A stretch of DNA of 64,000 nucleotides from Caulobacter segnis (GTDB taxonomy: Bacteria; Pseudomonadota; Alphaproteobacteria; Caulobacterales; Caulobacteraceae), in the NCBI RefSeq assembly GCF_019931575.1, contig NZ_CP082923.1:3038001-3102000 (forward strand), in the 5' to 3' direction. Below the pieces are notes generated by a model that was not told the DNA's origin, did no database searches, and worked only from the letters and a program-made list of their open reading frames with translations. Both the position numbers and the translations under genes were made by a program. Below, piece by piece: positions 9,267 through 18,352 of this stretch. Positions within the stretch are counted from its first letter, which is position 1; each line of letters starts with the position of its first letter.

Positions 9267-9370
9267 GTTCCCTCTCCCTGTGATGGTCCGCTCGGCCAAG
9301 GGCTGATCGAGCGGCCTCGCCGTCCGCGCCACGTTTCCTGACAGCAGGTGTCAGGCCGCAGCGTCAGCGG

Positions 9371-9388
9371 CATATTTTATTTAATATG
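9371..9388. promoter_or_regulatory. AT-rich palindrome upstream of the TBDR operon
   Basis: CATATT and AATATG are perfect inverted arms around TTATTT. The element TTATTTAA also recurs at 9391-9398. It is an unusually AT-rich island in a GC-rich intergenic region and sits at promoter distance from the receptor start at 9266. It is a candidate operator or part of the promoter; which regulator would bind is unknown. Confidence 0.4.
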
Positions 9389-9531
9389 GTTTATTTAACC
9401 GGCTCGCATTTATCGTACAAGATGCAATTTGCGATAGACGCGGACGTTATTCGACGGGGCCGGTGTGTCCGTCGCAGAAGGTCGGCTTTCGACCCATGGC
9501 GGACGTTCACGACTTGAGGCACGATCGGCTT

Positions 9532-9873
9532 ATGCGTGATTATCTGGCTCTGGTCGGTTGCATGCTAGTGGTCACTTCGGCCACGGCAATTTCAGCTGCG
9601 CAGGAAGGCGCGAGGCTGAGGGCAATCTTCGGCGCTACCGATTATTTGCCTCTTCGTGTTCCCAGAACCAAAGCAGCAGACTATGTGCGGGAGGGGGAGC
9701 GCGTCGTTCCTGCCGCGATCAAACGTTGCGGCGGACGAGACTTACGATACCGCGCGGCGACTGACGGCGCAGCGGCGGTCGAATTCATGTCGTCGATGCC
9801 GCTCCCTCGGGTAAGGGACTGCATGGGGAAGGTTCTTCCGCAGGTTTCCATCGAACCAGCCTCTCAACACTAG
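9532..9873 (+). CDS. Small secreted hypothetical protein
   Basis: 113 residues from the ATG at 9532. The first ~25 residues (MRDYLALVGCMLVVTSATAI, then SAAQ) look like a cleavable signal peptide, which is why this start is preferred to the ATG-like codons further upstream. The mature part has two cysteines (in KRCGGRD and RDCMGK) that could form a disulphide bond. It ends shortly before a gene-poor stretch. I recognise no family. The gene is monocistronic by orientation. Codon use is less GC-biased than the neighbours, so coding status is likely but not certain. Confidence 0.5.
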   Translation: MRDYLALVGCMLVVTSATAISAAQEGARLRAIFGATDYLPLRVPRTKAADYVREGERVVPAAIKRCGGRDLRYRAATDGAAAVEFMSSMPLPRVRDCMGKVLPQVSIEPASQH

Positions 9874-10078
9874 GTCCGCTCCCCACCCACAGCGGACCTT
9901 GCGCGAGATTCAGCTCCACTTATGGTTGAGCGACGAGCCTATCGTCTTCTTCGTCATACGCCATGTGCTGGAGAAGCGGTTCACAGGATTCAAATTAGTC
10001 GTTGAGCGTGGAGTCGATAACGGCCCCTAACCACCCTAGTCGGACGCCCCTGCCCCCTTCCCTAAGCCCCGGAACGAC

Positions 10079-10110
10079 AAAACCCCCGTCGACAGAGCCG
10101 ACGGGGGTTT
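10079..10110 (-). terminator. Intrinsic terminator of the TonB-C-like gene
   Basis: CCCCCGTCG (10083-10091) and CGACGGGGG (10099-10107) form a 9-pair stem with a 7-base loop. On the minus strand it is followed by TTTT, which matches the gene ending at 10138. The plus strand also has TTT, so it may act in both directions. Confidence 0.85.
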
Positions 10111-10137
10111 CTGTTGATGACGCTTAAGCGTGGAAGC

Positions 10138-10449
10138 TTACGCGCCGCCCGGGAAGCGGAAGGGAACCTTCACCGAACCGGTCTTGGCGCCCATCGGCAG
10201 CTTCTCGGCGATGCACATGGCGGCCTTGTCGAAACCCTTGCCCGCTGCGCTGTTGTCCACGACCTTGCAGTCCGACAGCTTGCCGGCGTCCGCCGTGCAT
10301 TCCAGCATCACCTGGGCGGCGTCGCGCGTGTTGGCGAACTGCTGCAGGCAGCGGCCCATCTGGTCTTCGAAGCCGCCCGCGGCCGAAGCGGCCTGAGCCA
10401 CGAAGAAGCTGCCAGCGAGACCCGCGGCGAAAGCGATCGAGAGTTTCAT
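10138..10449 (-). CDS. Small exported protein resembling a free-standing TonB C-terminal domain
   Basis: 103 residues from the ATG at 10449 (a GTG six bases upstream is possible). Residues 1-23 form a signal peptide ending QAASA. The mature ~80 residues follow the pattern of TonB C-terminal domains as seen in alphaproteobacteria: LECTADAGKLSDCKVVDNS (a strand pair with two cysteines), AAGKGFDKAAMCIAEKL (the helix) and a final strand VKVPFRFPGG. There is no proline-rich linker and no transmembrane anchor, so it cannot be a normal energy transducer; it would be a soluble periplasmic domain. The domain match is by eye and moderate. The gene stands alone, followed by a clear terminator. Confidence 0.6.
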   Translation of the reverse strand: MKLSIAFAAGLAGSFFVAQAASAAGGFEDQMGRCLQQFANTRDAAQVMLECTADAGKLSDCKVVDNSAAGKGFDKAAMCIAEKLPMGAKTGSVKVPFRFPGGA

Positions 10450-10721
10450 ACCCACCCGTTCCTATTGGTTCTGAAGAACAAAACTGATGGGAGCTTTCTC
10501 GCACGCGCGTCCTAAGGAACAGCCAAGGTTCGCGGTTAATCATTTTTGAAAATGGTGAATGGTCCGATGCCTGACGATGTTCTCTCGGGCGCCTTCACGC
10601 CCCGCCCGGCTTGGGTATCGGCCCCTTTCTCCAGACGTATTAAGACTACCGACGCCCCAACTTAGGCTGAACAGGCATTGGACCGGCACGTTGTTGTCGG
10701 ACGCCCGTCGAGGAGCCTTCC

Positions 10722-11435
10722 ATGTCCGACTATGAGCTCTACTACTGGTCCGCGCCGTTTCGCGGCCAGTTCGTGCGCGCCGTCCTGGCCCATGCCGGCA
10801 AGACCTGGACGGAAGGCGGCGACACCGAGATCACCAGGCTGATGGCGCTGTCGGCCAGCGAAATGCCGGCGCCCTTCATGGGCCCGCCCCTGCTGATCGA
10901 TCGGAAGGCGGACTTCGCCATCGCGCAGACGTCCGCGATCATCCTGTATCTGGGCGAGACGCTGGACCTGCTGCCGGCCTCCCCCGCCCTGCGCGCCCTG
11001 ACCATGAAGGTGGTGAACGACGCCAACGACGTGATCGACGAGATCACCCTGGACGGCGGTCGCCAGATGTGGACAGCGGCGCGCTGGCGCGACTTCGTCC
11101 CGCGCCTGAAGAAGTGGATGTCGTTCTGGGAGGAAACGGGTCGCCGTCACGGCCTGGAGAAGGCGTCCGGCTTTCTGCTGGGCGGCGACGCGACCGGGAT
11201 CGCCCCAGGGATCGCCGATGTCGTCACGGCGACCCTGTGGTCGACCATGACCGAACGCTTCGGCGCGATCGGGAAGATCCTGGAGGAAACCGCCCCGATG
11301 ACCGCCGCCTTGAGCCGGCGGGTCTATGAGCTGCCGTCGCTGGCCAGGCTGGCCGCCCGGGCGCGGGAAGACTATGGCGACGTCTATTGCGGCGGCCAGA
11401 TCGAGGCCTCGCTGCGCAAGGTCCTGGACGCCTAG
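10722..11435 (+). CDS. Glutathione S-transferase family protein
   Basis: 237 residues. The N-terminal thioredoxin-like domain (about 1-90) opens with YELYYWSAPFRGQFVRAVLA and contains GPPLLID and the glutathione-contact IAQTSAIILYLGE, the usual Gln-Thr/Ser-Ser/Ala pair. The C-terminal helical domain has DVVTATLWSTM and the late ELPSLARLA segment. Such enzymes conjugate or reduce substrates with glutathione in the cytoplasm. The gene is on the plus strand, converging with the TBDR that ends at 11475 only 39 bases away. The physiological substrate is unknown. The ATG is preceded by GGAG at a good distance. Confidence 0.85.
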   Translation: MSDYELYYWSAPFRGQFVRAVLAHAGKTWTEGGDTEITRLMALSASEMPAPFMGPPLLIDRKADFAIAQTSAIILYLGETLDLLPASPALRALTMKVVNDANDVIDEITLDGGRQMWTAARWRDFVPRLKKWMSFWEETGRRHGLEKASGFLLGGDATGIAPGIADVVTATLWSTMTERFGAIGKILEETAPMTAALSRRVYELPSLARLAARAREDYGDVYCGGQIEASLRKVLDA

Positions 11436-11474
11436 GGTGGCGGACGGCCGCGAGAGGCCGCCCGCCGTCTGGTC

Positions 11475-13793
11475 CTAGAAGCGCTTGCGAACCTGGAAAC
11501 CGACCGTGCGCGGATTGATGCTCACGACCTGCTTGGCGTTGTTCACCGCCGAGGTCACGCTCATCAGCCCGACCTCGTCGGTGACGTTGTTGATGAACAG
11601 GTAAGCCCCCCAGTCGGCGCCTTCGACGCCGCCGCGCAGGTTGGCGTAACCGTAGTCGCCCTGCTTCTCGTAGTAGACGTAGGTCGGGCGGAACTGCGAG
11701 GCGGACTCGCCGACATAGGCGTAGTCGGCCCGGATCAGGCCGTTCAGGTCGCCCTTGAGCGGCCAGGTGTATTCAGCCGAGGCCGAGCCGCTGAAGTCGG
11801 CGACGTTCGGGAACTTGTCGCCGGTCAGGCCCGTCGAGCCGGTGATCAGGATCGTCGAGTTGGCCTGGTCCTCGGTCAGCTTGGCGTCGACCCAGGCGGC
11901 CGTGGCCTGCAGGGTCAGGCCGCGCATCGGACGGGCGATGGCCTCGACCTCGAAGCCCTTGATCCGCGCCTTGCCGGCGTTGGTCAGGTAGCTGAAGGCC
12001 CCGTTGGCGCTGGTGGCCGAGATCTGCATGTTCGACCAGTCGATCTGATAGGCCGCCGCATTCAGGGTCAGGCGACGATCGAACCACTGGCTCTTGATGC
12101 CCGTCTCGTAGTTCCACAGGCTGTCGGGCTGATAGGCCAGCAGGGCGCTGGCCAGGCCCGGGACGTTGTTGGCGCCGCCGGGACGGAAGCCCTTGGCCGC
12201 CAGGCCGTAGACCATGATGTCCGAGGTGACCTGGTAGCTGGCGTTGAACTTGCTGACCCAGCCGTCGGCGCTGGCGTCGACCGAGGCGGCCGGACCGACG
12301 TACGATTGGGTGATGAAGTTGCTGATCAGGACCTGGCCCGAGACGGTCTTGTCGTACTTGAAGCGACGGACACCGGCGGTCAGGGTCAGCTTCTCGATCG
12401 GCTTGTAGGCCACTTCACCGAAGAAGGCGGTCTGCTTGGTGTCCGTGCCGACGTGGCGCCAGGCGGTCAGGTCGTTGGGGTTGATGACGCCGGTCGTGGC
12501 GTCGCCCTTGGCCACCTTGCTCTCGATATAGTCCTCGCGCTTTTCGAGATAGGCGCCGGCCGTCCAGTTGACCTTGTCCTCGAACAGCGAGCCGGTCATG
12601 CGCAACTCGTGGTTCCACGAGGTCAGGCCCATCGGCTGGTAGAGCGCGCCCGGGGTCCGGCTGTCGGCGTAGGCGGTGTAGGCCGTCAGTTGCGTCGACG
12701 TACAGGCCGGGTTGGTGGAGCCCGTCGCGGCCGGACCGCCGGCGACCCAGTTGCGGCACGAGGTGGCGTTGGCGCGGCTGCCCGACAGGGTCGGGCTGTA
12801 GTCGGAGTTCCGCAGCAGCGTCCACTTGTAATAGGACGAGGTCGCCGTGACCGTGGCGAAGCTCAGGTTCCACTTACCCGTGACGTTGTACATGCGCAGA
12901 TTATCGCTGGTCGGCGCGATGACGCGGGCGTTGGTCTTGTAGTCTTCCTTGCCCAGCGCCGGGTACCAGCTGTTCTGGCCGTCCAGGTTGGTCTTCTGGA
13001 ACAGGCCAGAGGCGTTGATCGTCAGGTTCTCGGTGGGCGTGAAGCCCAGCATCAGGCGACCGCCGCTGGAGTGCTGGTCGTTGATGTCCTTCTTGTTGAG
13101 CAGGGCGTCGTCGACATAGCCGCCGCCCTCGGTCTTGTAGAGCACCAGGCGCGCGGCCAGCTTGTCCTCGATCAGCGGCACGTTGACCATGCCCTTCACC
13201 GAGTAGCCCGCGCTGCCGCCCTTGGTGTTGGTGCCCTGGGCCTCGACCGCGCCGGCGTAGCGGCTGCTGTCGGGCTTGTTGAGGATCACGCGCAGGGTGC
13301 CGCCCATCGAGCCCGAGCCGTACAGCGTGCCTTGAGGGCCGCGCAGCACCTCGACGCGCTCGGCGTCGAACAGGTTGACGTCGGCGCTGGTCGAGCTGGC
13401 GTCGGCCGTGGTGCCGGCCGGGCCGGTCAGCGGGGTTTCATCGTAGTAGAGGCCGACCGTGGCCTCGCCGGCGCTGCGCACCCCGCGCAGGGTCAGGCGG
13501 CGGCTGGTCGGCGAGTTGCCGTCGACCTGCAGGTTCGGGACGGTGCGGAAATAGTCCTGGATGCCGGAGGCGCCCAGCGCCTGCAGCGACTTCTCGGTCA
13601 CGGCGCTGATGCTGATCGGCGTGGTCTGGACGGTGGTCGAGCGCTTCAGCGCGGTGACCACGACTTCCTCGATCGTGCCGGCGTCGGCGGGCTGGCTGGC
13701 GGCCTCCTGGGCGAAGGCGTGGCCAGCGGCCAGGCTGGTCATGGCGGTGGCGCCCAGGGCCAGGGCCCGAAGGCCTCGGAACTGCAGTCTCAT
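11475..13793 (-). CDS. TonB-dependent receptor (second of a tandem pair)
   Basis: 772 residues from the ATG at 13793, preceded by GAGGGG. The signal peptide ends at about residue 29 (GHAFAQ). The TonB-box-like region IEEVVVTALKR is at 41-51. The plug shows RRLTLRGV, VGLYYDETPLTGPAG and the strongly conserved VEVLRGPQGTLYGSGSMGG. The barrel ends VGFQVRKRF. It is a clear paralogue of the receptor encoded immediately upstream (same TALKRS, GLYYDETP and RGPQGTLYGSG blocks) but lacks the STN domain, so it can transport but not signal to FecR. The two receptors are co-oriented with about 100 bases between them and are probably co-transcribed. Confidence 0.93.
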   Translation of the reverse strand: MRLQFRGLRALALGATAMTSLAAGHAFAQEAASQPADAGTIEEVVVTALKRSTTVQTTPISISAVTEKSLQALGASGIQDYFRTVPNLQVDGNSPTSRRLTLRGVRSAGEATVGLYYDETPLTGPAGTTADASSTSADVNLFDAERVEVLRGPQGTLYGSGSMGGTLRVILNKPDSSRYAGAVEAQGTNTKGGSAGYSVKGMVNVPLIEDKLAARLVLYKTEGGGYVDDALLNKKDINDQHSSGGRLMLGFTPTENLTINASGLFQKTNLDGQNSWYPALGKEDYKTNARVIAPTSDNLRMYNVTGKWNLSFATVTATSSYYKWTLLRNSDYSPTLSGSRANATSCRNWVAGGPAATGSTNPACTSTQLTAYTAYADSRTPGALYQPMGLTSWNHELRMTGSLFEDKVNWTAGAYLEKREDYIESKVAKGDATTGVINPNDLTAWRHVGTDTKQTAFFGEVAYKPIEKLTLTAGVRRFKYDKTVSGQVLISNFITQSYVGPAASVDASADGWVSKFNASYQVTSDIMVYGLAAKGFRPGGANNVPGLASALLAYQPDSLWNYETGIKSQWFDRRLTLNAAAYQIDWSNMQISATSANGAFSYLTNAGKARIKGFEVEAIARPMRGLTLQATAAWVDAKLTEDQANSTILITGSTGLTGDKFPNVADFSGSASAEYTWPLKGDLNGLIRADYAYVGESASQFRPTYVYYEKQGDYGYANLRGGVEGADWGAYLFINNVTDEVGLMSVTSAVNNAKQVVSINPRTVGFQVRKRF

Positions 13794-13896
13794 TGTTGAT
13801 CCCCTCTTGTCGGTCCGCTCGACGGCGGCCTGTAGGATCAGACGCAAGGCCGCGACGCTTCCTCATCGCGGCGCCGCGAAAAAGGCTGACGACGGA

Positions 13897-16473
13897 TCAG
13901 AAATGGCGTTCGAGGGTCAGGCGGACCGTGCGCGGCGCCACGCCGAAATACTCGACGGGCCCGGACGTGTTGCGGGCGGCCGAGGCCCGACCGGCGCGGT
14001 CCAGCAGGTTCTCGACGGCGAGATCGGCGGTCCAGGCGTCGCTTTCCAGCCCCAGGCTCAGGCCGAACAGCGCGTAGCCGCCCATCTTCAGATAGTCGGC
14101 GTTGTCGGCGTTGAAGGCCGACCGCGCCAGGCCCGCATAGGAGCCATCCAGGCGCAGGCGACCGCTCAGCCCCTCGGCGATCGTCCAGCGGCGCTCCATC
14201 GAGGCGGCCGCGGCGAGCTTGGGCACGACCGGCAGGCGGTCGCCTTCCAGGCCCAGGCCGATCGCCGTGTTGGTGATCTGGTCGGCGGTCAGGCGCGCGT
14301 CGGTCAGGGTCAGACTCCCCGCGAAGTCCCAGCCCCAGACGCGCTGGGCGGTCGCCTCGACCTCCAGGCCGTGGATGCGCGCAGCCCCGATATTGGTGAC
14401 GTAGGTGAAGGCGCGGTTCTGGGTCTGGGCCGCGTACTGCATGTCCGACCATTCGACGCGGTAGAGCGCGACATTGGCGGTGACCCGCCCGTCGGCGTTC
14501 TGGGCCTTCAGGCCCAGTTCGTAGTTGTTCAGGCGATCGGACCGATAGACCGCCAGCGTCTCAGGCAGTCCGGGCACGACGTTCACCCCGCCCGGCCGGA
14601 ACCCCTGGGATACCTGGACATAGCCGAACACGTCGGGGCCGAACCGCCGGCTGGCCAGGGCCTTCAGGCTCCAGCCGCGCTCCTCCGTCCGCGCGTCGAT
14701 GGCGTAGTCGGCCCAGGTCCCCGACACCACGTTGGCGATCTGCACCGCGCCCCGGTCGCGCTTGACATAGTCGAAGCGCCGCGCGCCCAGCGTCAGCTCG
14801 GTCTCCGGCGCGACGGCGTACGAGAGCTCGCCGAAGACGGCGCTCTGGGACAGGTGGTTCTCGATGTCGCGACGGCCGATCAGCACGGGCGGCTCGGTCA
14901 GGGCGCCGGTCTTCGGATCGACATGGCGGACCTGGCTGTCGATGTAGTCGCCCCGGACCTCGCTATAGGCCCCCAGGGTCCATTTCAGGGGCCCCTCGCC
15001 CACCGACGAGGCTCGCAGCTCGTGGATCTTCGCCGTCAGTTCGGCGGGCTGGTTCAGGATGGCCGGATAGACGCTGTCGACATAGGCCGAGTAGCTCGAC
15101 ATCTGGGTCTCGCCGCAGGCTTGGCTCAGCGAGAACATCCGCATGCAGCCGGCCGCGTTGGTCCGCTCGCCCAGCAGCACGCCGCTATAGTCGGACCGCC
15201 GCGTGAGGCGCCAGCGGTACCAGGACGACACCGCCGTCAGGTCCACCGCCTCGCCCCGCCATTTCAGCGTGGCCGACGCCAGGTCGATGTCGCCGTCGAA
15301 CGGCGCGCGACCGGCATGGACCGTCCGCCACGGACCGGCCGTGTCGTTCCAGGCCGAGATGTCGTCGCGATGGCTGGTCTGGTGCGTGGCCGAGACCAAG
15401 GCCGAGAACGGCGACCCCGGCTCCCACAGCGCGGCCAGCCGCACGCCTTGCACGCGCGAGGCGTCGACATCTTTCAGGCCCAGACGGACATTGTCGATCA
15501 CGCCGGGCTGATGCTGCTCATAGGCGCTCACGCGGACAGCGAAATGTTCCGGGACCACCACGGTGTTCAGCACCGCCGTCGCGCCGCCGGCCCGTCCGCC
15601 ATGGGCGGTAGCGGACATCGAGGCGCCGACGGCGGCGAAGTCCTCCGACAGGTCCGGACGCCGGAATAGAATCCGCAGCGCCCCGCCCATGGCGCCCGAG
15701 CCGTAGAGCGTGCCCTGCGGTCCGCGCAGCAGTTCGATGCGGTCGACATCGACCAGCGCCAGCTCCGGCGCCATCACGCCGGGGTCGGCCGTGGTGCCGA
15801 CCGGCCCGGTCATCGGCGTCTCGTCGTAATAGAGGCCCGTAGTCGCCTCGCCGGCGCCGTAGACGCCGCGCAGCACCAGCCGTCGCCCGAACGCGGTGGA
15901 GATCAGCTTCAGCCCCGGCAGCAGCGGCGAGGCCTGCTCCAGATCCAGAACGCCCAGGCGCGACAGCTGTTCGCCGGACACCACGGTCATGCTGATCGGG
16001 GTCTGCTGGACCAGGCTGGACCGCTTCAGCGCCGTGACGACCACCGAGTCGATGGCGGTCGGCTGCGGCGGCTGCGGCGGCGAAGACGACGACGCAGCGG
16101 CGCTCTCGGGCGCGGCCTCTCGCGGCGCGGGCACGACCAGGAAGCTCCGCCCCTCGAGACGCACGGTCAGTCCCGAATTCGCCAGCAGGCGCTCCAGGGC
16201 CGCCTCGGCGGTGAACACGCCGTTCAGGGGTGGACTGCGCTTGCCTCGCGTCAGGGCGGGCGAGAACAGGATTTCGCGATCGCTGCGCAGCGCCAGCTGG
16301 TTCAGCGCCTGGCTCAGCGGCTGGGCGGGAATGTCGAAACGATAGGCGACGCCGGGACGGCTGGGCGCGGCGCGCGCGGCGTCCGGCGGGCACGCGCCCA
16401 CCGCGGCCGCGCAGAACAAGGCCAAGACGGCGCCGCGCCTCAACGACGCCCTCGACGCTCCGGACCTCACCAC
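13897..16473 (-). CDS. TonB-dependent transducer with STN domain (FecA-like)
   Basis: 858 residues from the GTG at 16473, preceded by GGGAG at 5 bases; an ATG at 16530 is possible but poorly placed. After a signal peptide (ending AARA) comes a secretin/TonB short N-terminal (STN) domain at about residues 43-115, starting YRFDIPAQPLSQALNQLA. A serine/proline linker leads to IDSVVVTALKRSS, the plug with RGPQGTLYGSGAMGG, and a barrel ending LTLERHF. The STN domain contacts a FecR-type inner-membrane regulator when ligand binds. The FecI sigma factor and FecR are encoded divergently just upstream, which completes a cell-surface signalling system. Ligand unknown; an M20 amidohydrolase downstream of fecR hints at an acylated amino-acid conjugate, but a siderophore is also possible. 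Confidence 0.92.
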   Translation of the reverse strand: MVRSGASRASLRRGAVLALFCAAAVGACPPDAARAAPSRPGVAYRFDIPAQPLSQALNQLALRSDREILFSPALTRGKRSPPLNGVFTAEAALERLLANSGLTVRLEGRSFLVVPAPREAAPESAAASSSSPPQPPQPTAIDSVVVTALKRSSLVQQTPISMTVVSGEQLSRLGVLDLEQASPLLPGLKLISTAFGRRLVLRGVYGAGEATTGLYYDETPMTGPVGTTADPGVMAPELALVDVDRIELLRGPQGTLYGSGAMGGALRILFRRPDLSEDFAAVGASMSATAHGGRAGGATAVLNTVVVPEHFAVRVSAYEQHQPGVIDNVRLGLKDVDASRVQGVRLAALWEPGSPFSALVSATHQTSHRDDISAWNDTAGPWRTVHAGRAPFDGDIDLASATLKWRGEAVDLTAVSSWYRWRLTRRSDYSGVLLGERTNAAGCMRMFSLSQACGETQMSSYSAYVDSVYPAILNQPAELTAKIHELRASSVGEGPLKWTLGAYSEVRGDYIDSQVRHVDPKTGALTEPPVLIGRRDIENHLSQSAVFGELSYAVAPETELTLGARRFDYVKRDRGAVQIANVVSGTWADYAIDARTEERGWSLKALASRRFGPDVFGYVQVSQGFRPGGVNVVPGLPETLAVYRSDRLNNYELGLKAQNADGRVTANVALYRVEWSDMQYAAQTQNRAFTYVTNIGAARIHGLEVEATAQRVWGWDFAGSLTLTDARLTADQITNTAIGLGLEGDRLPVVPKLAAAASMERRWTIAEGLSGRLRLDGSYAGLARSAFNADNADYLKMGGYALFGLSLGLESDAWTADLAVENLLDRAGRASAARNTSGPVEYFGVAPRTVRLTLERHF

Positions 16474-16706
16474 AACGACTCCCGACCTCCCCCGACGGCT
16501 CGGACGCACGCCGTCGAGGGCGCGCACCATGCCTCAATTCGCCGGACGACCTTGCCTGGTCTCTTATCCCGGCCCCTCAAGATCGCGTGTTGCATAGGGT
16601 TTAGGCAACAGGCCCGTGGTTGAGTTTGGTCGGCTTCGGCGAGACCGCGCGGCTTGACACGAACGAAAGCGCGACTTCACCTGACGGTCATGTCGGGGCG
16701 TGAACA

Positions 16707-17282
16707 ATGATTTGGGGCGGTCGATCGTCCAAGCCGCAGGAGCAGGCGCCCAGCCTCTCCGACAGCGGCGCGCGCTTCACGCCGGCGCTAAGAGCCTTCT
16801 TTTCGCGCCGCGCGCCGGCCAGCGACGTCGAGGATCTCGTCCAGGAGGTTCTGCTCCGGATCCAGAAGCGCCAACCCGCGCCCGTCGTGAACAACGTCGA
16901 GGGTTATCTGTTCGAGGTCGCCGCCAATGTCCTGATCGATCGCGGCCGTCGCGATCGCACGCGCCGGCGGTCCGATCACTGCGAACTGCAAGAAATTCAT
17001 CACCCCGTTGATGAAATGTCGCCGGAGCGCGTCCTACAAGGACGAGAGCGGATGGCGCGCGCGATGGCGGCCCTCAACGAGCTGCCGGAACGCACACGAC
17101 GGGTTTTCATCCTCGTGCGCTTCGAGGAGATGAGCTACAAGCTCGTCGCTCAGCGTTTGGGGGTCTCTGTCAGCGCTGTCGAGAAACATGTGATGAAGGC
17201 GCTGCGTCATCTGCACGAGCGTCTGCGGGACCAGGATGACGTCGACCACGTCGGGCAAAGAGAGACACGACGACCCGGCTAG
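16707..17282 (+). CDS. ECF sigma factor, FecI type
   Basis: 191 residues. Region 2 contains ASDVEDLVQEVLLRIQ and VEGYLFEVAANVLIDRGRR; region 4 contains LPERTRRVFILVRFEEMSY and the recognition helix VAQRLGVSVSAVEKHVMKAL. This is the usual two-domain ECF layout. It would direct RNA polymerase to the receptor promoter when released by the FecR partner. It is divergent from the STN receptor (about 230 bases between starts) and overlaps fecR by 47 bases, so the two are translationally linked. The overlap is long for such a pair but both frames are well supported by their domains. Confidence 0.9.
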   Translation: MIWGGRSSKPQEQAPSLSDSGARFTPALRAFFSRRAPASDVEDLVQEVLLRIQKRQPAPVVNNVEGYLFEVAANVLIDRGRRDRTRRRSDHCELQEIHHPVDEMSPERVLQGRERMARAMAALNELPERTRRVFILVRFEEMSYKLVAQRLGVSVSAVEKHVMKALRHLHERLRDQDDVDHVGQRETRRPG

Positions 17283-18267
17283 CATGGCCGCGACGTGGTT
17301 CGCGCGCCTGCAAGGCGACGACGTGTCCCCGCAGGACCGGCGGGACTTCCAGCAATGGCTGAAGGCGGACACGCGGCACGGAACCGCGTGGGATGACGTG
17401 CGCGCCGCCTGGGACGATCTTTCGGGCCTGGAAGACGATCCCGCCCTGGCGGCTCTGCGCGCCGACGCCCTGGGCGCCGGTGAAGGCGCCCCCCGCCGCC
17501 TCGATCGCCGGACGCTCGGTCTGGCCGCGGCCGGCCTGGTCGCCGCCGTCGGCGGAACCGTCCTCGGCCGCCGTTGGCTGGACGGCGAAAAGGCCGCCTC
17601 TCCCGCCGCCGACGAGCCGGTGTTCACCACCGCCGTGGGCGAGCGCTCGACCTTCCGCCTGGCCGACAACTCTGTCGTCACGCTCAGCACCGACTCCGCC
17701 GTGCGGGTCAATCACTGGGGCAAGGAACGCCGCCTGACCCTGCTGCGCGGCCAGGCCTATTTCCAGGTCGCCAAGGATCCGTCGCGTCCGTTCGTGGTCG
17801 CCGCCGGCGACAAGCGGGTCACCGCTGTTGGCACCGCCTTCGACGTGCGCCTGGAGCCCGGCAAGCTGTCGGTCACCCTGGTCGAGGGCCGGGTGCGAAT
17901 CGCCGGCGCCTCGCCCCAGGGCGAACGCCGCGTCGAGATGTCGGCCGGCTCACGCTTCGTGGCCGCCGATCGGGCCGACTGGGCGATCGCGACCGTCGAC
18001 ACCGCCAAGGAAGCCGCCTGGCTGCAGGGCCGCCTGGTCTTCGACGGCGAGCCGCTGTCCAGCGTGGTCGCCGAAATGAACCGCTTCTCCGAGCGCAAGC
18101 TGTCCCTGGCCGATCCGGCGCTGGCCGCCACGCCCGTCAGCGGCGTCTTCAAGACCGGCCAGATCGACGCTTTCGTCGCCGCGCTCAGGACCTATGGCTT
18201 GGCCGAGGTCGGACGTTCGGACGACAAGCAGGTCGAGCTGGTGAGCCCGGCGCGGGCGAATCTTTAG
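17236..18267 (+). CDS. FecR-family anti-sigma / sigma regulator
   Basis: 343 residues. The N-terminal DUF4880-type cytoplasmic domain (about 15-65) includes MAATWFARLQGDDVSPQDRR and DTRHGTAWDDV. A transmembrane helix lies at about 93-110 (LGLAAAGLVAAVGGTVL). The periplasmic FecR domain follows (TAVGERSTFRLADNSVVTLS, RGQAYFQVAKDPSRPFVV, AVGTAFDVR, TLVEGRVRI). The C-terminal STN-like part (FDGEPLSSVVAEMNRFSERK) is where the receptor's STN domain is expected to dock. It holds FecI inactive until the receptor signals. It starts inside fecI. A short inverted repeat follows its stop codon. Confidence 0.9.
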   Translation: MTSTTSGKERHDDPASMAATWFARLQGDDVSPQDRRDFQQWLKADTRHGTAWDDVRAAWDDLSGLEDDPALAALRADALGAGEGAPRRLDRRTLGLAAAGLVAAVGGTVLGRRWLDGEKAASPAADEPVFTTAVGERSTFRLADNSVVTLSTDSAVRVNHWGKERRLTLLRGQAYFQVAKDPSRPFVVAAGDKRVTAVGTAFDVRLEPGKLSVTLVEGRVRIAGASPQGERRVEMSAGSRFVAADRADWAIATVDTAKEAAWLQGRLVFDGEPLSSVVAEMNRFSERKLSLADPALAATPVSGVFKTGQIDAFVAALRTYGLAEVGRSDDKQVELVSPARANL

Positions 18268-18299
18268 GACTAGCCGGCCAACGTCGCAGCCCCCAACCT

Positions 18300-18318
18300 G
18301 ACCACGCTTAGCGTGGTC
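18300..18318 (+). terminator. Hairpin after fecR, possible terminator
   Basis: GACCACGC and GCGTGGTC form a perfect 8-pair stem with a TTA loop, 33 bases after the fecR stop. There is no T-tract, so it could be a processing hairpin or a protein-binding site. Confidence 0.45.
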
Positions 18319-18352
18319 GTCCGCCCTACCGGAGGGGGAAAGTACGGGTGCT

